From NCBI GenBank assembly GCA_037444845.1, contig JBBILQ010000049.1, positions 1-21,405 of the forward strand: DNA of 21,405 nt. Reading direction: 5' to 3'. This document shows positions 1 through 8,493 of this stretch, one piece after another. A program made the translations under genes and the position numbers. Position 1 is the stretch's first letter, and each line of letters starts with the position of its first letter. This DNA comes from JARYMI01 sp037444845 (GTDB lineage Bacteria > Acidobacteriota > Aminicenantia > Aminicenantales > UBA8522). The notes below the pieces were generated by a model that saw nothing but the letters and a program-made list of their open reading frames with translations, was not told the origin of the DNA and searched no databases.

Positions 1-56
1 GCGCGTCTTTGGTGATCGCAATTTATGTGAAGTTATTTATGAGACGCACCACTAGT
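1..56 (+). repeat. Right end of a small inverted-repeat element (copy 1, truncated by the window edge)
   Basis: These 56 bases match 20681-20736 at 54 positions; the two differences are at 31 and 39. The match includes the terminal motif GAGACGCACCACTAG. Only the right end is visible because the window begins inside the element. The other copy (20530-20735) is complete and in the same orientation, so the two are direct repeats about 20.7 kb apart. The match stops sharply after ACTAGT, as expected at an element boundary. No coding content is seen. Confidence 0.85.
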
Positions 57-113
57 TTTGAGCCTTGTCCTCAGCTTGGGTCTTTTCATCATCCTCAGGC
101 TTATCGGAAGAAA

Positions 114-617
114 TTAGCGCTCGCTGCGGCTGAGGGCCATGACCCACCTGGCGAAGGCTCGGGCGTCCTCGAGGTCGTGCTCATTGGGGTGGGTGCCGGC
201 TGATGCGGCCATATCCGTCCAGGCTTCATGCTCGGGCGACCGGCTCAAGATTTCAAGGGCCTGGGGCGAGACCTTGCCCCGGCAGGAAAAGGTTGAGATG
301 ATTTTAGCCTGTGTGGCCGTGACGACAGCGTGTTCGATGGCCTCGCGCGACAGCCGGCTCCCGGTGAGCGACCCGTGAGTGGAGAAGAGGGCGACCTTCT
401 TGCCTCGGGGAATAGCCTTGAGGAATTTTTCTACCTTCACCGGAACGCTGTGAGAATGGACAGGAAAACCGACAAAAATCAGGTCAAACTTGTCTAAACC
501 AGCCGCCTCAGCGACCGGACTAAGAGCCGTTGGCTGGGGCAAGCTCTCGTAAATAGCCTCGGCAACTTTTTTTGTGTTTCCGGTCAGGCTAAAGTAGGCA
601 ACAAGAATCTTGTGCAT
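114..617 (-). CDS. Flavodoxin family protein
   Basis: A 167-residue cytoplasmic FMN-binding electron carrier of the short-chain flavodoxin type. The N-terminus MHKILVAYFSLTGNTKKVAE has the first beta strand followed by the phosphate-binding loop SLTGNT. The second FMN-contact region is IFVGFPVHSHSVP, and the third is ALFSTHGSLTGS. A CRGKVSP motif near residue 110 and a SPEH segment after it are features of a flavodoxin subgroup common in anaerobes. I chose the start at 617 because the fold begins there; an in-frame ATG at 659 adds 14 residues without similarity to the fold and has no Shine-Dalgarno sequence. The ribosome site at 617 is itself weak (GGAAAAA, about 10 nt upstream). It lies downstream of the histidine kinase on the same strand, separated by a palindromic repeat, so co-transcription is uncertain. 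The redox partner is unknown. Confidence 0.85.
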   Translation of the reverse strand: MHKILVAYFSLTGNTKKVAEAIYESLPQPTALSPVAEAAGLDKFDLIFVGFPVHSHSVPVKVEKFLKAIPRGKKVALFSTHGSLTGSRLSREAIEHAVVTATQAKIISTFSCRGKVSPQALEILSRSPEHEAWTDMAASAGTHPNEHDLEDARAFARWVMALSRSER

Positions 618-694
618 GCCGGTATTTTTCCATAATTCCCCGGAAATATCCAGCTTCATGGGGAAGCCCAGAATTGATAGAAAAACGCAGTCCC

Positions 695-772
695 TGTCAT
701 CGCGAGCACTCTTGGGTGCGTGGCGATCTCAACAAAATAAACTGAGATTGCTTCGCTTCGCTCGCAAAGACA
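695..772. repeat. Palindromic intergenic repeat with nested imperfect arms
   Basis: A 78-bp imperfect palindrome. The outer arms TGTCATCGCGAGC (695-707) and GCTCGCAAAGACA (760-772) pair at 11 of 13 positions. The inner arms GCGTGGCGATCTCA (718-731) and TGAGATTGCTTCGC (743-756) pair at 11 of 14. The loop is A-rich. The motif combining GCTTCGCTTCGCTCGCAA with GAGATTGC resembles a short mobile palindrome I know from intergenic regions of many bacteria. It sits between the kinase stop codon and the flavodoxin gene and would form a long hairpin in their shared transcript. Confidence 0.75.
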
Positions 773-780
773 AATTCCTG

Positions 781-3700
781 TCAATTTTGGGGGGAAGGAA
801 GCCTGATGGTGATGACAGTGCCCATGCCGATTTGGCTCTCCACCCGGATCGAACCACCATGGTCTTCGATTACTTTCTTGGCAATCGGCAGCCCCAGGCC
901 TGTCCCGACGTCTTTCGTCGAGAAATAAGGATCAAAAATCCTGTCCAGGACCTCTTTTTCCATCCCCTCGCCCGAGTCTCTGACCTGGAGGATCAAGCCC
1001 TCTCGGTCGGCCGCAAGCCTGATTTCGATAATGCCCTTTCCTCGAATGGCTTCGATGGCGTTGATGAAGATGTTCCGGAAGGCGATTTTGATCCTGCTCT
1101 TATCAGCGAGCAGAGGGAAGGCTTTCCCCTCGTAGACCTCCCGGAATTTGATCCGTTCCGAGAGCATCTTTTTATACGGACTGATGACTTCTGCCACCAC
1201 GTCTTTCAGGTCGAACGATTCCTTCTTCACGCTCGTGACTTTGGACAGCTCGAGAAATTCCTGAGCGATTTTTCTCAAGTTTTCGACTTCGGTGATGATG
1301 TAAGAAATGGATTCTTTGATCGCCCGGTCAAAATCCTCCCGCCTGTCTTCGTAAACGCGGAGCAAATGCTCTGCAGAAAGTTGAATGGGCGTGAGCGGGT
1401 TCTTGATTTCGTGGGCGATCTTTTGCGCCATCTCTGCCCAGGCCGCCTTTTTGCTCAACTCGGCGATTTCTTGCTGGTGCCGTTTGAGGTTTTTGATCAT
1501 CGCGTTAAAACCGTCTATCAGTGTCTTCATTTCATCTCGGGATTCATGATCGATGGCAATATCCAGGTTGCCGAGGCTGACTTCTCTCGTTCCGGCGAGC
1601 AGCTTCTTAACCGGGGAAATGATCATCCGGCCCATTGCCCGGGCGAACAGGAGTGTGAGGCCGATAAAAAAAACCGAGATAAACACGAGGAATTCGACGA
1701 GCTCCTCGGTGGCCCTGGCGATCTCCTCCTCCTCGAAGGGAAAAGGCAGAGAGATCAAGAACTGAGACTGAAGGATGGTGTAGGGAATAGTCAGGCTCTG
1801 GAACGAATAGCTGCCGATTTTTTGTCTCTGGGTGTGGAAAGGCTTGTTTTCATTCCAGATCCGGTAATGCGTTTCTCCGTCGATGAGTTCGGGGAGGAGG
1901 CCCCAGTCGAAAAACTCTCTCCGGCTGGAGGAGACGAGCCTTCCCTCGCTGAAGAGGTTGACGTCATTGGCGATGGCCGAGCTGATCCAGAGGACCAGGT
2001 CGTCGGTGGGCGCGATGAGAGTGGCCCGTTCTTCCTGCTGGAGGAAGATGAAATCCTGCATGACGTTGCGAGAGAAGTTGGCGTGGACCTCGGCTTTTTC
2101 GACAAAGCGCTGGGAGAAGAGGCGAGAGAAGAAGTTGTGAGAGAAGAAGCTAAAAAGGAGGAGGGCAGTCAGGGTGATGGAGATGAAAGCGGCGTAGACC
2201 CGGCTCGAAAAAGACCAGAACATGCGTTTCCAGCTCCCCTTTCGCCATAAGGCGCTTGAAAGAAGGAAAATGAACAGGGTCAGGCCGAGATAAAGAGAGA
2301 AGAGCTTCAAAAACTCCCCCGACAGCGCCATGAAACTGCGCCGCGGGATAAAAAACGAATAAACGCGGCCGTTCAGGCGGAAACAAAACGCATCATAGGT
2401 CTTTCCCTTGTCCTGGAAAGCGGTCCAGAAGCGTCCTTTTGATGTCGTCAGGAGATCGAGATTTTCCGGAGAGATACCCGAGGAGATTTTGTTCGGGTTA
2501 AAGACAATTTTCCCCTGGTTGTCGAAGATGGCGAACCCAAACTCTTCCTGGTGCAAAGAGGGAAGAGAACTCACCTTGAGCAGCTCGAAATAGGGGTTGG
2601 CCGAATAGAGAAACGGGAGCATCTCCGGGTCGACAGCCAGGTAAAACACTGTCCTGCCCAGGCAAACGTCCCGGGAGAACCAGTCTTTGTAGCTAAAAAT
2701 AAACTCTCGCTCTTTTCCCAGCGACGGGATAGTCAGATTTGTGACAGTCCAGGCTGTGCTCAGAGGCAGGTCAATCTCTGGCCTGTAGAGCTGAGGAATA
2801 TTAAGGGAGAAGCGGGAAAGAATATCGCCGTCAGGGTCGAGGATTTCGAGCGTTGAGTACCAGTTGAACTTGGCGGCGAGCGTGCTTTCCCAAAGCGACC
2901 GAGCCAAAGGTTCCGGTCCTGGATTCAAAAGGAATGCTTGAACGGCTTCTTTCCCTCTTTCAATAGTTGGAATGGACTGGTGAAGAAGAAAATCCGCCCA
3001 ATTTTCCTGAGAGTGGATGGCCTCGGGCAGAAAATTTTGGAGGAGAGACCGCAGCCGGGAGTTGGAGTCGTGCCTGAGCAAAGCCGCATTGAACAGGGCT
3101 GTCAGGGCAAGGGCAAGGACGGCAACCTCCTTTTTTCCCAAAAGGCGGGGCTGGCGCGCGAGGAGGAAGAGAGAAACGAGAACCGCGGCCTGGAGAAAAA
3201 GAAGAATAACGTGTCGTTCTTGCTCGAAAATGAGCCTGAACGGGATGGACAGGATGATGAGGACAAGAACAGCCTTCCAGAGACGGGACGAGAAGACCTG
3301 GCTGGTCCGGAAAGCCAGGAACAGGAGAAGAGCGAGGCTGAGGAAAAAAAGAGCAAGGCTCAGATGGAGGAGCAGAAAAACAAGGTCGGCGCTGAAACGG
3401 AGCAGGTTCAGGCTCGAGTTGAAGACAAGCCGGGAAACTGTTTTTTCGTAAGAAAACAGGATGATGACAGCGGCGCCGATGATGAGGATATTCAGTCCCA
3501 AAGCCGGGGTCAAAGGAAGCGGCGGCCGGCCTTTGTTAAGGCGGGACCAAATAACGAGGGTTAGAGCTCCGGTGATGAGAAAAAGAAAAAGCGAGGTCAG
3601 GAAGATGTCGGCCGGAGACTGGGTCAGGCCTGCGACAGAGAAGAAGCTGGCGAGTGCGGGCGAGAAGAGCGGGAACGACTGGACTTTCTCCAATTGGCCT

Positions 3701-4614
3701 AGCGGAAAAAAGAGAAGCCTCAGGCCAACGAGGCTAAGAAAAAGAAAAAGGAGCGGCAGAGGTTTTTTCTTGCCGGTGAAAAGATGGGCTTTGGCCAGGT
3801 GAGAGACGAGAAGAATAACGGAGAGCAGGAGGAAAATAATGAAGACAAGGAGAAGGTTTTCCCTGAGGCTCGATTGGGTAGAGAGAAGCGAGGGAGAGCT
3901 CAGGTTGACGGTGGCAACGATATCCCCATCCTCATTCCTGAGCGGGAAGAAGATCGTCTGGATTTCGTTCTGAAGGCGGGGCTGACCGATGTACTCATCC
4001 TTGTGGCGGGCAAATATCTTCTCGAACCCTGAGACGTCCTCCCTGAAATCCCAGTAGTCAATGTGGCAATTCCGAAGCAACTTTGGCCTCAGGAAGTGAT
4101 AGTCCTCAAGATAGGGCGCCCTAAGCTGAGGGAGAAAGGCGAGCAACCTGAAGATGATGAGATACTCCGAGGGACGAATTTCCTGTGCGGACAGCAAATA
4201 GACCGATGCCTTGTTGCGGACGATAAAAGAGGAATCAGGAGAAGCCGGGCGGAAGTCGATGACATTACCCAGCCAGACCGACGGCCCGCCAGGTTGATCG
4301 TGGTAGGCCAGACCGTCCGTTTCTGGGTCGACATCGGTCTCCTCAAAGAGCTGGAAGATTTTGTCTTTATCCATAGGGAAGGGAGAACGGAGAAGGTTTT
4401 CTTTCTTGAGATTGACCTGGGCTTCAAGCGCAGCGAATTCTCTCTTTATCGCCTGGGCCTGTTTTCGGAGCCCTCCCAGGCTTTTTTCATAATGGCGAGC
4501 AGTGATAAGGGGGGGGAGGAGGGCGGAAAGTCCGATAAAAAAAAGCGCCGCCAGAAAGCCAAAGAAAGAACCGCAAAGCAGCCGGTGCTGACGGAGATCG
4601 AAGCGTTGCGACAT
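781..4614 (-). CDS. Large polytopic sensor histidine kinase, NtrY-like
   Basis: A 1277-residue inner-membrane histidine kinase. Order of parts: helix at about 14-36; extracytoplasmic segment 37-250; about nine hydrophobic helices at 253-512; a second extracytoplasmic segment 513-762 with a Cache/PAS-like look (strands around ILDPDGDILSRF and FAIFDNQGKIVFN); helices near 767-789 and 805-824; a third extracytoplasmic segment 825-970; helix 973-993; HAMP about 994-1046; HisKA with H1068 in AHEIKNPLTPIQLSAEHLL, the NtrY-type H-box; and HATPase with N-box N1181/N1185, G1 box DSGEGM (D1213) and G2 box GTGLGLP (1237-1243). All catalytic motifs are intact. The start at 4614 was chosen because its ATG overlaps the upstream stop codon as TGATG, indicating translational coupling; an in-frame start 42 codons earlier adds only charged sequence. 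No response regulator is adjacent, and the only one in the window is at 20005-20418. The signal sensed is unknown. Confidence 0.9.
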   Translation of the reverse strand: MSQRFDLRQHRLLCGSFFGFLAALFFIGLSALLPPLITARHYEKSLGGLRKQAQAIKREFAALEAQVNLKKENLLRSPFPMDKDKIFQLFEETDVDPETDGLAYHDQPGGPSVWLGNVIDFRPASPDSSFIVRNKASVYLLSAQEIRPSEYLIIFRLLAFLPQLRAPYLEDYHFLRPKLLRNCHIDYWDFREDVSGFEKIFARHKDEYIGQPRLQNEIQTIFFPLRNEDGDIVATVNLSSPSLLSTQSSLRENLLLVFIIFLLLSVILLVSHLAKAHLFTGKKKPLPLLFLFLSLVGLRLLFFPLGQLEKVQSFPLFSPALASFFSVAGLTQSPADIFLTSLFLFLITGALTLVIWSRLNKGRPPLPLTPALGLNILIIGAAVIILFSYEKTVSRLVFNSSLNLLRFSADLVFLLLHLSLALFFLSLALLLFLAFRTSQVFSSRLWKAVLVLIILSIPFRLIFEQERHVILLFLQAAVLVSLFLLARQPRLLGKKEVAVLALALTALFNAALLRHDSNSRLRSLLQNFLPEAIHSQENWADFLLHQSIPTIERGKEAVQAFLLNPGPEPLARSLWESTLAAKFNWYSTLEILDPDGDILSRFSLNIPQLYRPEIDLPLSTAWTVTNLTIPSLGKEREFIFSYKDWFSRDVCLGRTVFYLAVDPEMLPFLYSANPYFELLKVSSLPSLHQEEFGFAIFDNQGKIVFNPNKISSGISPENLDLLTTSKGRFWTAFQDKGKTYDAFCFRLNGRVYSFFIPRRSFMALSGEFLKLFSLYLGLTLFIFLLSSALWRKGSWKRMFWSFSSRVYAAFISITLTALLLFSFFSHNFFSRLFSQRFVEKAEVHANFSRNVMQDFIFLQQEERATLIAPTDDLVLWISSAIANDVNLFSEGRLVSSSRREFFDWGLLPELIDGETHYRIWNENKPFHTQRQKIGSYSFQSLTIPYTILQSQFLISLPFPFEEEEIARATEELVEFLVFISVFFIGLTLLFARAMGRMIISPVKKLLAGTREVSLGNLDIAIDHESRDEMKTLIDGFNAMIKNLKRHQQEIAELSKKAAWAEMAQKIAHEIKNPLTPIQLSAEHLLRVYEDRREDFDRAIKESISYIITEVENLRKIAQEFLELSKVTSVKKESFDLKDVVAEVISPYKKMLSERIKFREVYEGKAFPLLADKSRIKIAFRNIFINAIEAIRGKGIIEIRLAADREGLILQVRDSGEGMEKEVLDRIFDPYFSTKDVGTGLGLPIAKKVIEDHGGSIRVESQIGMGTVITIRLPSPQN

Positions 4615-5039
4615 CAGAGTTTCTCGGCCTTGATCTCGGTGATTCTCCATTGGCCCCGGGCGTTTTCTTTTTCGTTGACCAGATAGAAAAAGACCTGGAA
4701 AACGTGCTGGTTGTTGTTTTTTTTGTTCTTGAACGACCATCTCGATTTGAAGATAAAGCTTTTTCCCCCGGCAGGAAACGGCAGCTCGCTGTCCGCGTAG
4801 AATTCAAACGTGGCAAAAGCCGAATAGATTTTGCGGAAGAGAAAATGAGCCTGCTCTGAAGAAAGATGGTCAGCGAAAGAAATGGGCTCGGGCAGAGAGA
4901 CGGTGAGATGCTGGCTCGAAGGAAAGAGCGCATAGAGAAGTCTGGCATCGTTCTGGAAAAAAGCCCGCTCGATGCTTTTTGTCGTCTGGGAAAAGAGGGC
5001 CAGCGTCAGAAGGACCGGGAAGACGCCAACATGTGCCAC
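4614..5039 (-). CDS. Small secreted protein, NTF2/DUF4783-like, coupled to the histidine kinase
   Basis: A 141-residue protein with a hydrophobic N-terminus (VGVFPVLLTLALFSQ) that looks like a signal peptide with cleavage near residue 20. The rest alternates short helices and strands. It begins with a segment like NDARLLYALFPS, has SSEQAHFLFRKIYSAF in the middle and ends in strands closing with WRITEIKAEK. This order resembles NTF2-fold DUF4783-like proteins, which is a family-level inference from pattern only. Its TGA overlaps the kinase ATG by one base, so it probably works with the kinase, perhaps as an envelope partner. The start is GTG and uncertain: there is no good Shine-Dalgarno sequence, and upstream in-frame codons stay open without ATG, GTG or TTG for at least 20 codons. 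Confidence 0.6.
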   Translation of the reverse strand: MAHVGVFPVLLTLALFSQTTKSIERAFFQNDARLLYALFPSSQHLTVSLPEPISFADHLSSEQAHFLFRKIYSAFATFEFYADSELPFPAGGKSFIFKSRWSFKNKKNNNQHVFQVFFYLVNEKENARGQWRITEIKAEKL

Positions 5040-5163
5040 CTTTAAAATGTTAGCACAGGTATTTCCGTCTAAGCAAGCCGCAGGGTGTCCTCCATTTTTG
5101 TGATGGGAACGGCCGAGAGGTCCTGACTTGTTAGAGAATAATTAAACGGAAAAATATTTTGCG

Positions 5164-5177
5164 GCCTCACACGAGGC
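5164..5177 (-). terminator. Short hairpin downstream of the 5219-5467 gene, possible weak terminator
   Basis: A perfect 5-bp stem, GCCTC-ACAC-GAGGC, lies 42 nt past the stop codon of the small membrane protein. On the minus strand it is followed by CGCAAAATATTTTT. The T-rich stretch is not directly adjacent to the stem, so termination would be weak. Confidence 0.25.
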
Positions 5178-5218
5178 AGAAGATTGTTGCCCTGGAATGA
5201 GCGGTTCTTCGCCTGGGG

Positions 5219-5467
5219 TTATTCCTCTTTCTTCGGCTCCTCTTTTTTCTCTTCGGCTTTGGTTTCTTCCTCGAGTTTCTTTGTTCTCATGGCATCTTTG
5301 ATGCTGCTGATGCCGGCGATCAGAGCGATCAATCCGCCAAAAAAGAGGACGGGCGGGACGCAGCCGAAAACGAGCTCGTAGAACTCACGCCACCAAACGA
5401 AGATAACGAGAATGAGACCTCCAGCCATGGCGATCAGGCCGCCGATGATGGCCAGGTATTTTCCCAT
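5219..5467 (-). CDS. Small two-helix membrane protein with charged tail
   Basis: An 82-residue protein I do not recognise. Two hydrophobic helices at about residues 4-25 (YLAIIGGLIAMAGGLILVIF) and 33-55 (FGCVPPVLFFGGLIALIAGI) are joined by a short WWREFYE turn. The last 25 residues are almost all Lys and Glu (KKLEEETKAEEKKEEPKKEE), a cytoplasmic, probably disordered tail. The start is firm: AGGAGGTG stands 7 nt before the ATG. A TATAAT box lies about 35 nt upstream of the ATG, so the gene has its own promoter. It may be the first gene of the unit leading to the kinase, but a hairpin and about 180 nt separate them. Confidence 0.75.
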   Translation of the reverse strand: MGKYLAIIGGLIAMAGGLILVIFVWWREFYELVFGCVPPVLFFGGLIALIAGISSIKDAMRTKKLEEETKAEEKKEEPKKEE

Positions 5468-5502
5468 AGGAACACCTCCTCTTTTTTAGAGTTTCGAGGC
5501 GG

Positions 5503-5531
5503 ATTATAACAAAACTCCGGCCGAGAAGCAA
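5503..5531 (-). promoter_or_regulatory. Sigma70-type promoter for the small membrane protein
   Basis: On the minus strand TTGCTT (5531-5526), a 17-nt spacer and a perfect TATAAT (5508-5503). The expected transcription start is near 5496, giving a leader of about 30 nt that contains the AGGAGGTG ribosome site. Confidence 0.65.
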
Positions 5532-5639
5532 CATTTTTTTCTTTTCGCGTAGACTAGGGTTGGAGAATCGGTTAAAATAAAGAAAATCAAAGAGAGGTGG
5601 GGAGGCCTAAAGACGAAAAAGAGGGGAGAGAGGGCAGCC

Positions 5640-6302
5640 CTGAAAAAAAATAACCCTGCGGGGTTCTCACAGCGCGTCCGAGGCGTTATCTTCGACCTCG
5701 ATGGCACAATAGTCGAGGTCCCCTACGATTGGCCCAGGATCCGGGCAGACTTAGGCACGTCGGGGTTACCCATCCTGAGCTACCTCGACAGCCTTGAAGA
5801 ACCGGAGAGATCCCGCAAGCGGCGGCTTCTCCAGGAATACGAAGAAGAAGCCACCAGGAAAGCCAGGCTTAAGGAAGGGACGAGAGAATTCCTCCGGTTT
5901 TTGGCCCGCCGCGGTCTTAAGAAGGCTCTCGTTACGAACAATTCCCGCCGAAACGTTCGCTTCCTGTTGCGCAAATTCAAGCTCAAATTCGATCAGGTCC
6001 TATCGAGAGAGAGTGGCCTGTGGAAACCTTCAGGAGCTCCCTTCGAAGAAGTCATGAGCAGACTCGGGCTGAAGAAAGGGGAGTGCGCGGTGGTTGGAGA
6101 TTCGCTTTTTGACCTCCAGGCCGCCGAGGAAGCGGGCATCAAGAGGGTCTTCCTCATCAGCCTGGACAGAAACCGGTTTCCGCCTTCCGGAGCGGAGGTC
6201 ATTCCCTCCCTTCAGGTTCTTCAGCAAAGGTTCGAGATGATGTTAGGAAATGAGGATGAGGGGAAGGCAGCCAAGATATTGGAACGAAACCCGCGGGATT
6301 GA
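5640..6302 (+). CDS. HAD-superfamily hydrolase (phosphatase-like), non-canonical start
   Basis: About 220 residues, cytoplasmic. HAD motif I is FDLDGT (nucleophile Asp about residue 19 and acid/base Asp about 21). An alpha-helical cap follows, then motif II in LVTNNS, motif III in GLWKPS and motif IV in VVGDSLFDLQAAEEAG. This is the layout of a phosphoglycolate phosphatase/beta-phosphoglucomutase-like subfamily; the substrate cannot be read from the sequence. The frame is open from 5553, but between there and motif I it has no ATG, GTG or TTG. The first ATG in frame is at 5901, after motif I. I propose CTG at 5640, which follows a purine-rich GAGAGAGGG tract by 6 nt. A run of eight A (5643-5650) just downstream could instead hide an indel. 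It is the first gene of the plus-strand unit leading to the sugar genes, 44 nt before the next. Confidence 0.75.
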   Translation: MKKNNPAGFSQRVRGVIFDLDGTIVEVPYDWPRIRADLGTSGLPILSYLDSLEEPERSRKRRLLQEYEEEATRKARLKEGTREFLRFLARRGLKKALVTNNSRRNVRFLLRKFKLKFDQVLSRESGLWKPSGAPFEEVMSRLGLKKGECAVVGDSLFDLQAAEEAGIKRVFLISLDRNRFPPSGAEVIPSLQVLQQRFEMMLGNEDEGKAAKILERNPRD

Positions 6303-6346
6303 GTTTTTAATTAGGAGTGCGGAAAGGGCGGTTCAGGAGGTTAGGA

Positions 6347-8440
6347 ATGACAAGAATCAGGTCAATCTGGCTACCAAGCGGTGTGTTTTTCTTTTTGGTT
6401 GCCCTTGCTTCTCCTCTGGCGGCGAACGGCATCATCATCCCTCATCCGAGGCCGGGCGAGAATATCCTTCCTCTCACGGTTAAGTATCATCGCGTCTCGG
6501 TGGAAGTCCGCGACCAGGTGGCCAGGACATCCATCGACCAGGTCTTTGTTAACAATCACGATAGAGACATCGAAGGAACGTTTATCTTCCCGCTGCCCGA
6601 GAACGCGGCCATTTCTGAATTTGCTCTTTATGTCGGGGAGAAAAAAATCGAGGGCGAGATCTTGGACAGCCAGGAAGCCCGCAGGGTGTACGAGGACATT
6701 GTTCGCCGGCTGAAGGACCCCGGTTTGCTCGAATACATCGGCCGCAACACCTTCCGGGCCAGGGTGTATCCGATCCAGGCCCGTGGAGAAAAGAGAGTGC
6801 AGCTCTCTTATACAGAAATTCTAAAAGAAGAGAGAGGGCTCGTCCGCTATCTCTATCCCCTGAACACAGAGAGGTTTTCGTTCAGGCCGATCGAAGAAGT
6901 CGCCATTTCGGCTGGGATCAGCTCCAAAACTCCGATCACAAACGTCTATTCGCCTTCGCACCGGGTTTCTGTCAGGAAAGAAAGCGAGACTCGAGCCAGG
7001 CTTGGGTTCGAGGAAAAAAACGTCAAGCCGGATAAAGATTTTGTCGTCTATTATTCTGTTTCCTCGGCTGATATCGGCCTTTCCATCCTCAATTACGGCG
7101 ATCAGGACGCCGGCTATTTCATGCTCCTGGCAGCGCCCCGCTATTCAGAGGCTAAAGAAAAGGTCCTCAACAAAAACCTCATTTTTGTCCTCGACAGCTC
7201 GGGGAGCATGAGCGGGAAAAAAATCCAGCAAGCCAGAGAAGCCGTTCGGTTCATCATCGACCATCTGGACGAGAGGGATCATTTCTCCATCATCGACTTT
7301 GACGACGGCGTCAGCCTTTTTGCCGATGAGATCGTCGCGGCCAGCGCCAAGAACAGAGAAAAAGCCCGCGAGTTCATCGGGTCCATCGAGGATTCGGGAG
7401 GAACGAACATCAACGAGGCCCTGCTCAGGGCCCTGAGGATGATGCCAAGTGGAGAGAGGCCGAACTACCTTCTCTTTCTGACCGACGGTCTGCCCACCGT
7501 AGGAGTCACGCAGACAACCGAAATCTTGAAGAATGTGTCGCAGGCTAACACGGCCAAGTCGCGCCTTGTAGTCTTTGGCGTTGGCACTGACGTGAACACA
7601 GAGCTTCTAGACAAGCTAACGGCGGAAAACCGGGGAACGTCTGTCTATGTCAGCGAGACTGAGGACTTGGAACTCGCTATCTCCAGCACCTATGAAAAAA
7701 TCTCTTCACCCCTTCTTTCCGACCTGGGGCTGGCATTCAGCGGCATCGAGATTTACCAGGCTTATCCCCAGACGCTGCCTGACCTTTTCAAGGGATCCCA
7801 GCTCATCCTGCTCGGGAGGTACCGCGGCAGTGGACCCGCTTCGGTTGTCCTCAGAGGGAGAGTCGGAAAAACGGATAAAACGTTTAGCCTGGAAAACCAG
7901 AAGCTCGTCCAGGATGAAGCGCATAATTTCTTGCCCCGCCTCTGGGCGACGCGACGCATCGGATTCCTTCTCGACGAGATCAGGTTGCACGGAGAGGAGA
8001 AGGAACTGGCGGATGAGGTGCGGAGCTTAGGGTTGAAATACGGCATCGTCACTCCCTACACGTCGTTTCTGGTGACGGAAAAAGAAAGGCTTTCCATCGC
8101 CGCTGCTGCCCCGGAAGCCCAGGAAGCCTTGGCTGCCGGCAGAGTCTCAGGCGCCGGAGCAGTGAAGCTCGCCCGGGCCACCCAGACGTTCAAAGAGGTT
8201 GAACAAGTGTCCGGGGTTATCTCTGAAAAGATTCGCTACAAAAATGATAAGACGTTCTACTTCAAGGACAATTTCTGGGTGGACAGCGACTACAAGGAAG
8301 GAAGCCCTGTCATCGAAGTCCGGTTCAATTCTGATGCCTATTTCCGCCTGATCAGCGACCGGCCTGGTCTGGCCAAATACCTTTCTGTGGCCCAGAACGT
8401 GATTGTCGCCTTCGAAGGGAAGACCTACAAGATTTTTTGA
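6347..8440 (+). CDS. VIT and von Willebrand factor A domain protein, exported
   Basis: A 697-residue protein of the inter-alpha-trypsin-inhibitor heavy chain-like family. A signal peptide (about 1-26, VFFFLVALASPLAANG) precedes a VIT domain at about 38-165. The vWFA domain (about 275-450) keeps the full MIDAS metal site: DSSGS at 283-287, T353 in GGTNIN and D380 in FLTDG. The C-terminal 230 residues include an Ala-rich stretch (585-612) and end in a beta-rich region. Such proteins bind partners through a divalent metal at the cell surface or in the periplasm; the partner is unknown. The start at 6347 has AGGAGG at 6335-6340, which is better than the GTG ten codons upstream. It lies 44 nt after the HAD gene and 53 nt before the nucleotidyltransferase gene, all on the same strand, so an operon is likely. 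Confidence 0.9.
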   Translation: MTRIRSIWLPSGVFFFLVALASPLAANGIIIPHPRPGENILPLTVKYHRVSVEVRDQVARTSIDQVFVNNHDRDIEGTFIFPLPENAAISEFALYVGEKKIEGEILDSQEARRVYEDIVRRLKDPGLLEYIGRNTFRARVYPIQARGEKRVQLSYTEILKEERGLVRYLYPLNTERFSFRPIEEVAISAGISSKTPITNVYSPSHRVSVRKESETRARLGFEEKNVKPDKDFVVYYSVSSADIGLSILNYGDQDAGYFMLLAAPRYSEAKEKVLNKNLIFVLDSSGSMSGKKIQQAREAVRFIIDHLDERDHFSIIDFDDGVSLFADEIVAASAKNREKAREFIGSIEDSGGTNINEALLRALRMMPSGERPNYLLFLTDGLPTVGVTQTTEILKNVSQANTAKSRLVVFGVGTDVNTELLDKLTAENRGTSVYVSETEDLELAISSTYEKISSPLLSDLGLAFSGIEIYQAYPQTLPDLFKGSQLILLGRYRGSGPASVVLRGRVGKTDKTFSLENQKLVQDEAHNFLPRLWATRRIGFLLDEIRLHGEEKELADEVRSLGLKYGIVTPYTSFLVTEKERLSIAAAAPEAQEALAAGRVSGAGAVKLARATQTFKEVEQVSGVISEKIRYKNDKTFYFKDNFWVDSDYKEGSPVIEVRFNSDAYFRLISDRPGLAKYLSVAQNVIVAFEGKTYKIF

Positions 8441-8493
8441 CATCATTTTTTCGGCTGTGCTATAAATGGAGGCTGATTCTTGAAGGAAAAGGA

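Noticed and set aside
53..113. Acidic protein-like tail (SSDKPEDDEKTQAEDK) in a shifted frame just after the flavodoxin stop
   Set aside because: It could be a C-terminal extension lost by a one-base shift, but flavodoxins of this group end normally here and there is no independent support.
610..2250. Long plus-strand open frame of 546 codons opposite the histidine kinase
   Set aside because: It lies wholly antisense to the HAMP, HisKA and HATPase coding region, has no recognisable motif, and arises from the codon bias of the kinase gene.
2938..3564. Plus-strand frame rich in Lys, Glu and Arg
   Set aside because: This composition is the antisense image of the kinase's hydrophobic helices (Leu/Phe codons); it is not a separate gene.
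5069..5095. Eight-codon open frame (MEDTLRLA) on the minus strand ahead of the 141-residue protein
   Set aside because: Too short and without a ribosome site; a regulatory leader peptide cannot be supported from this alone.
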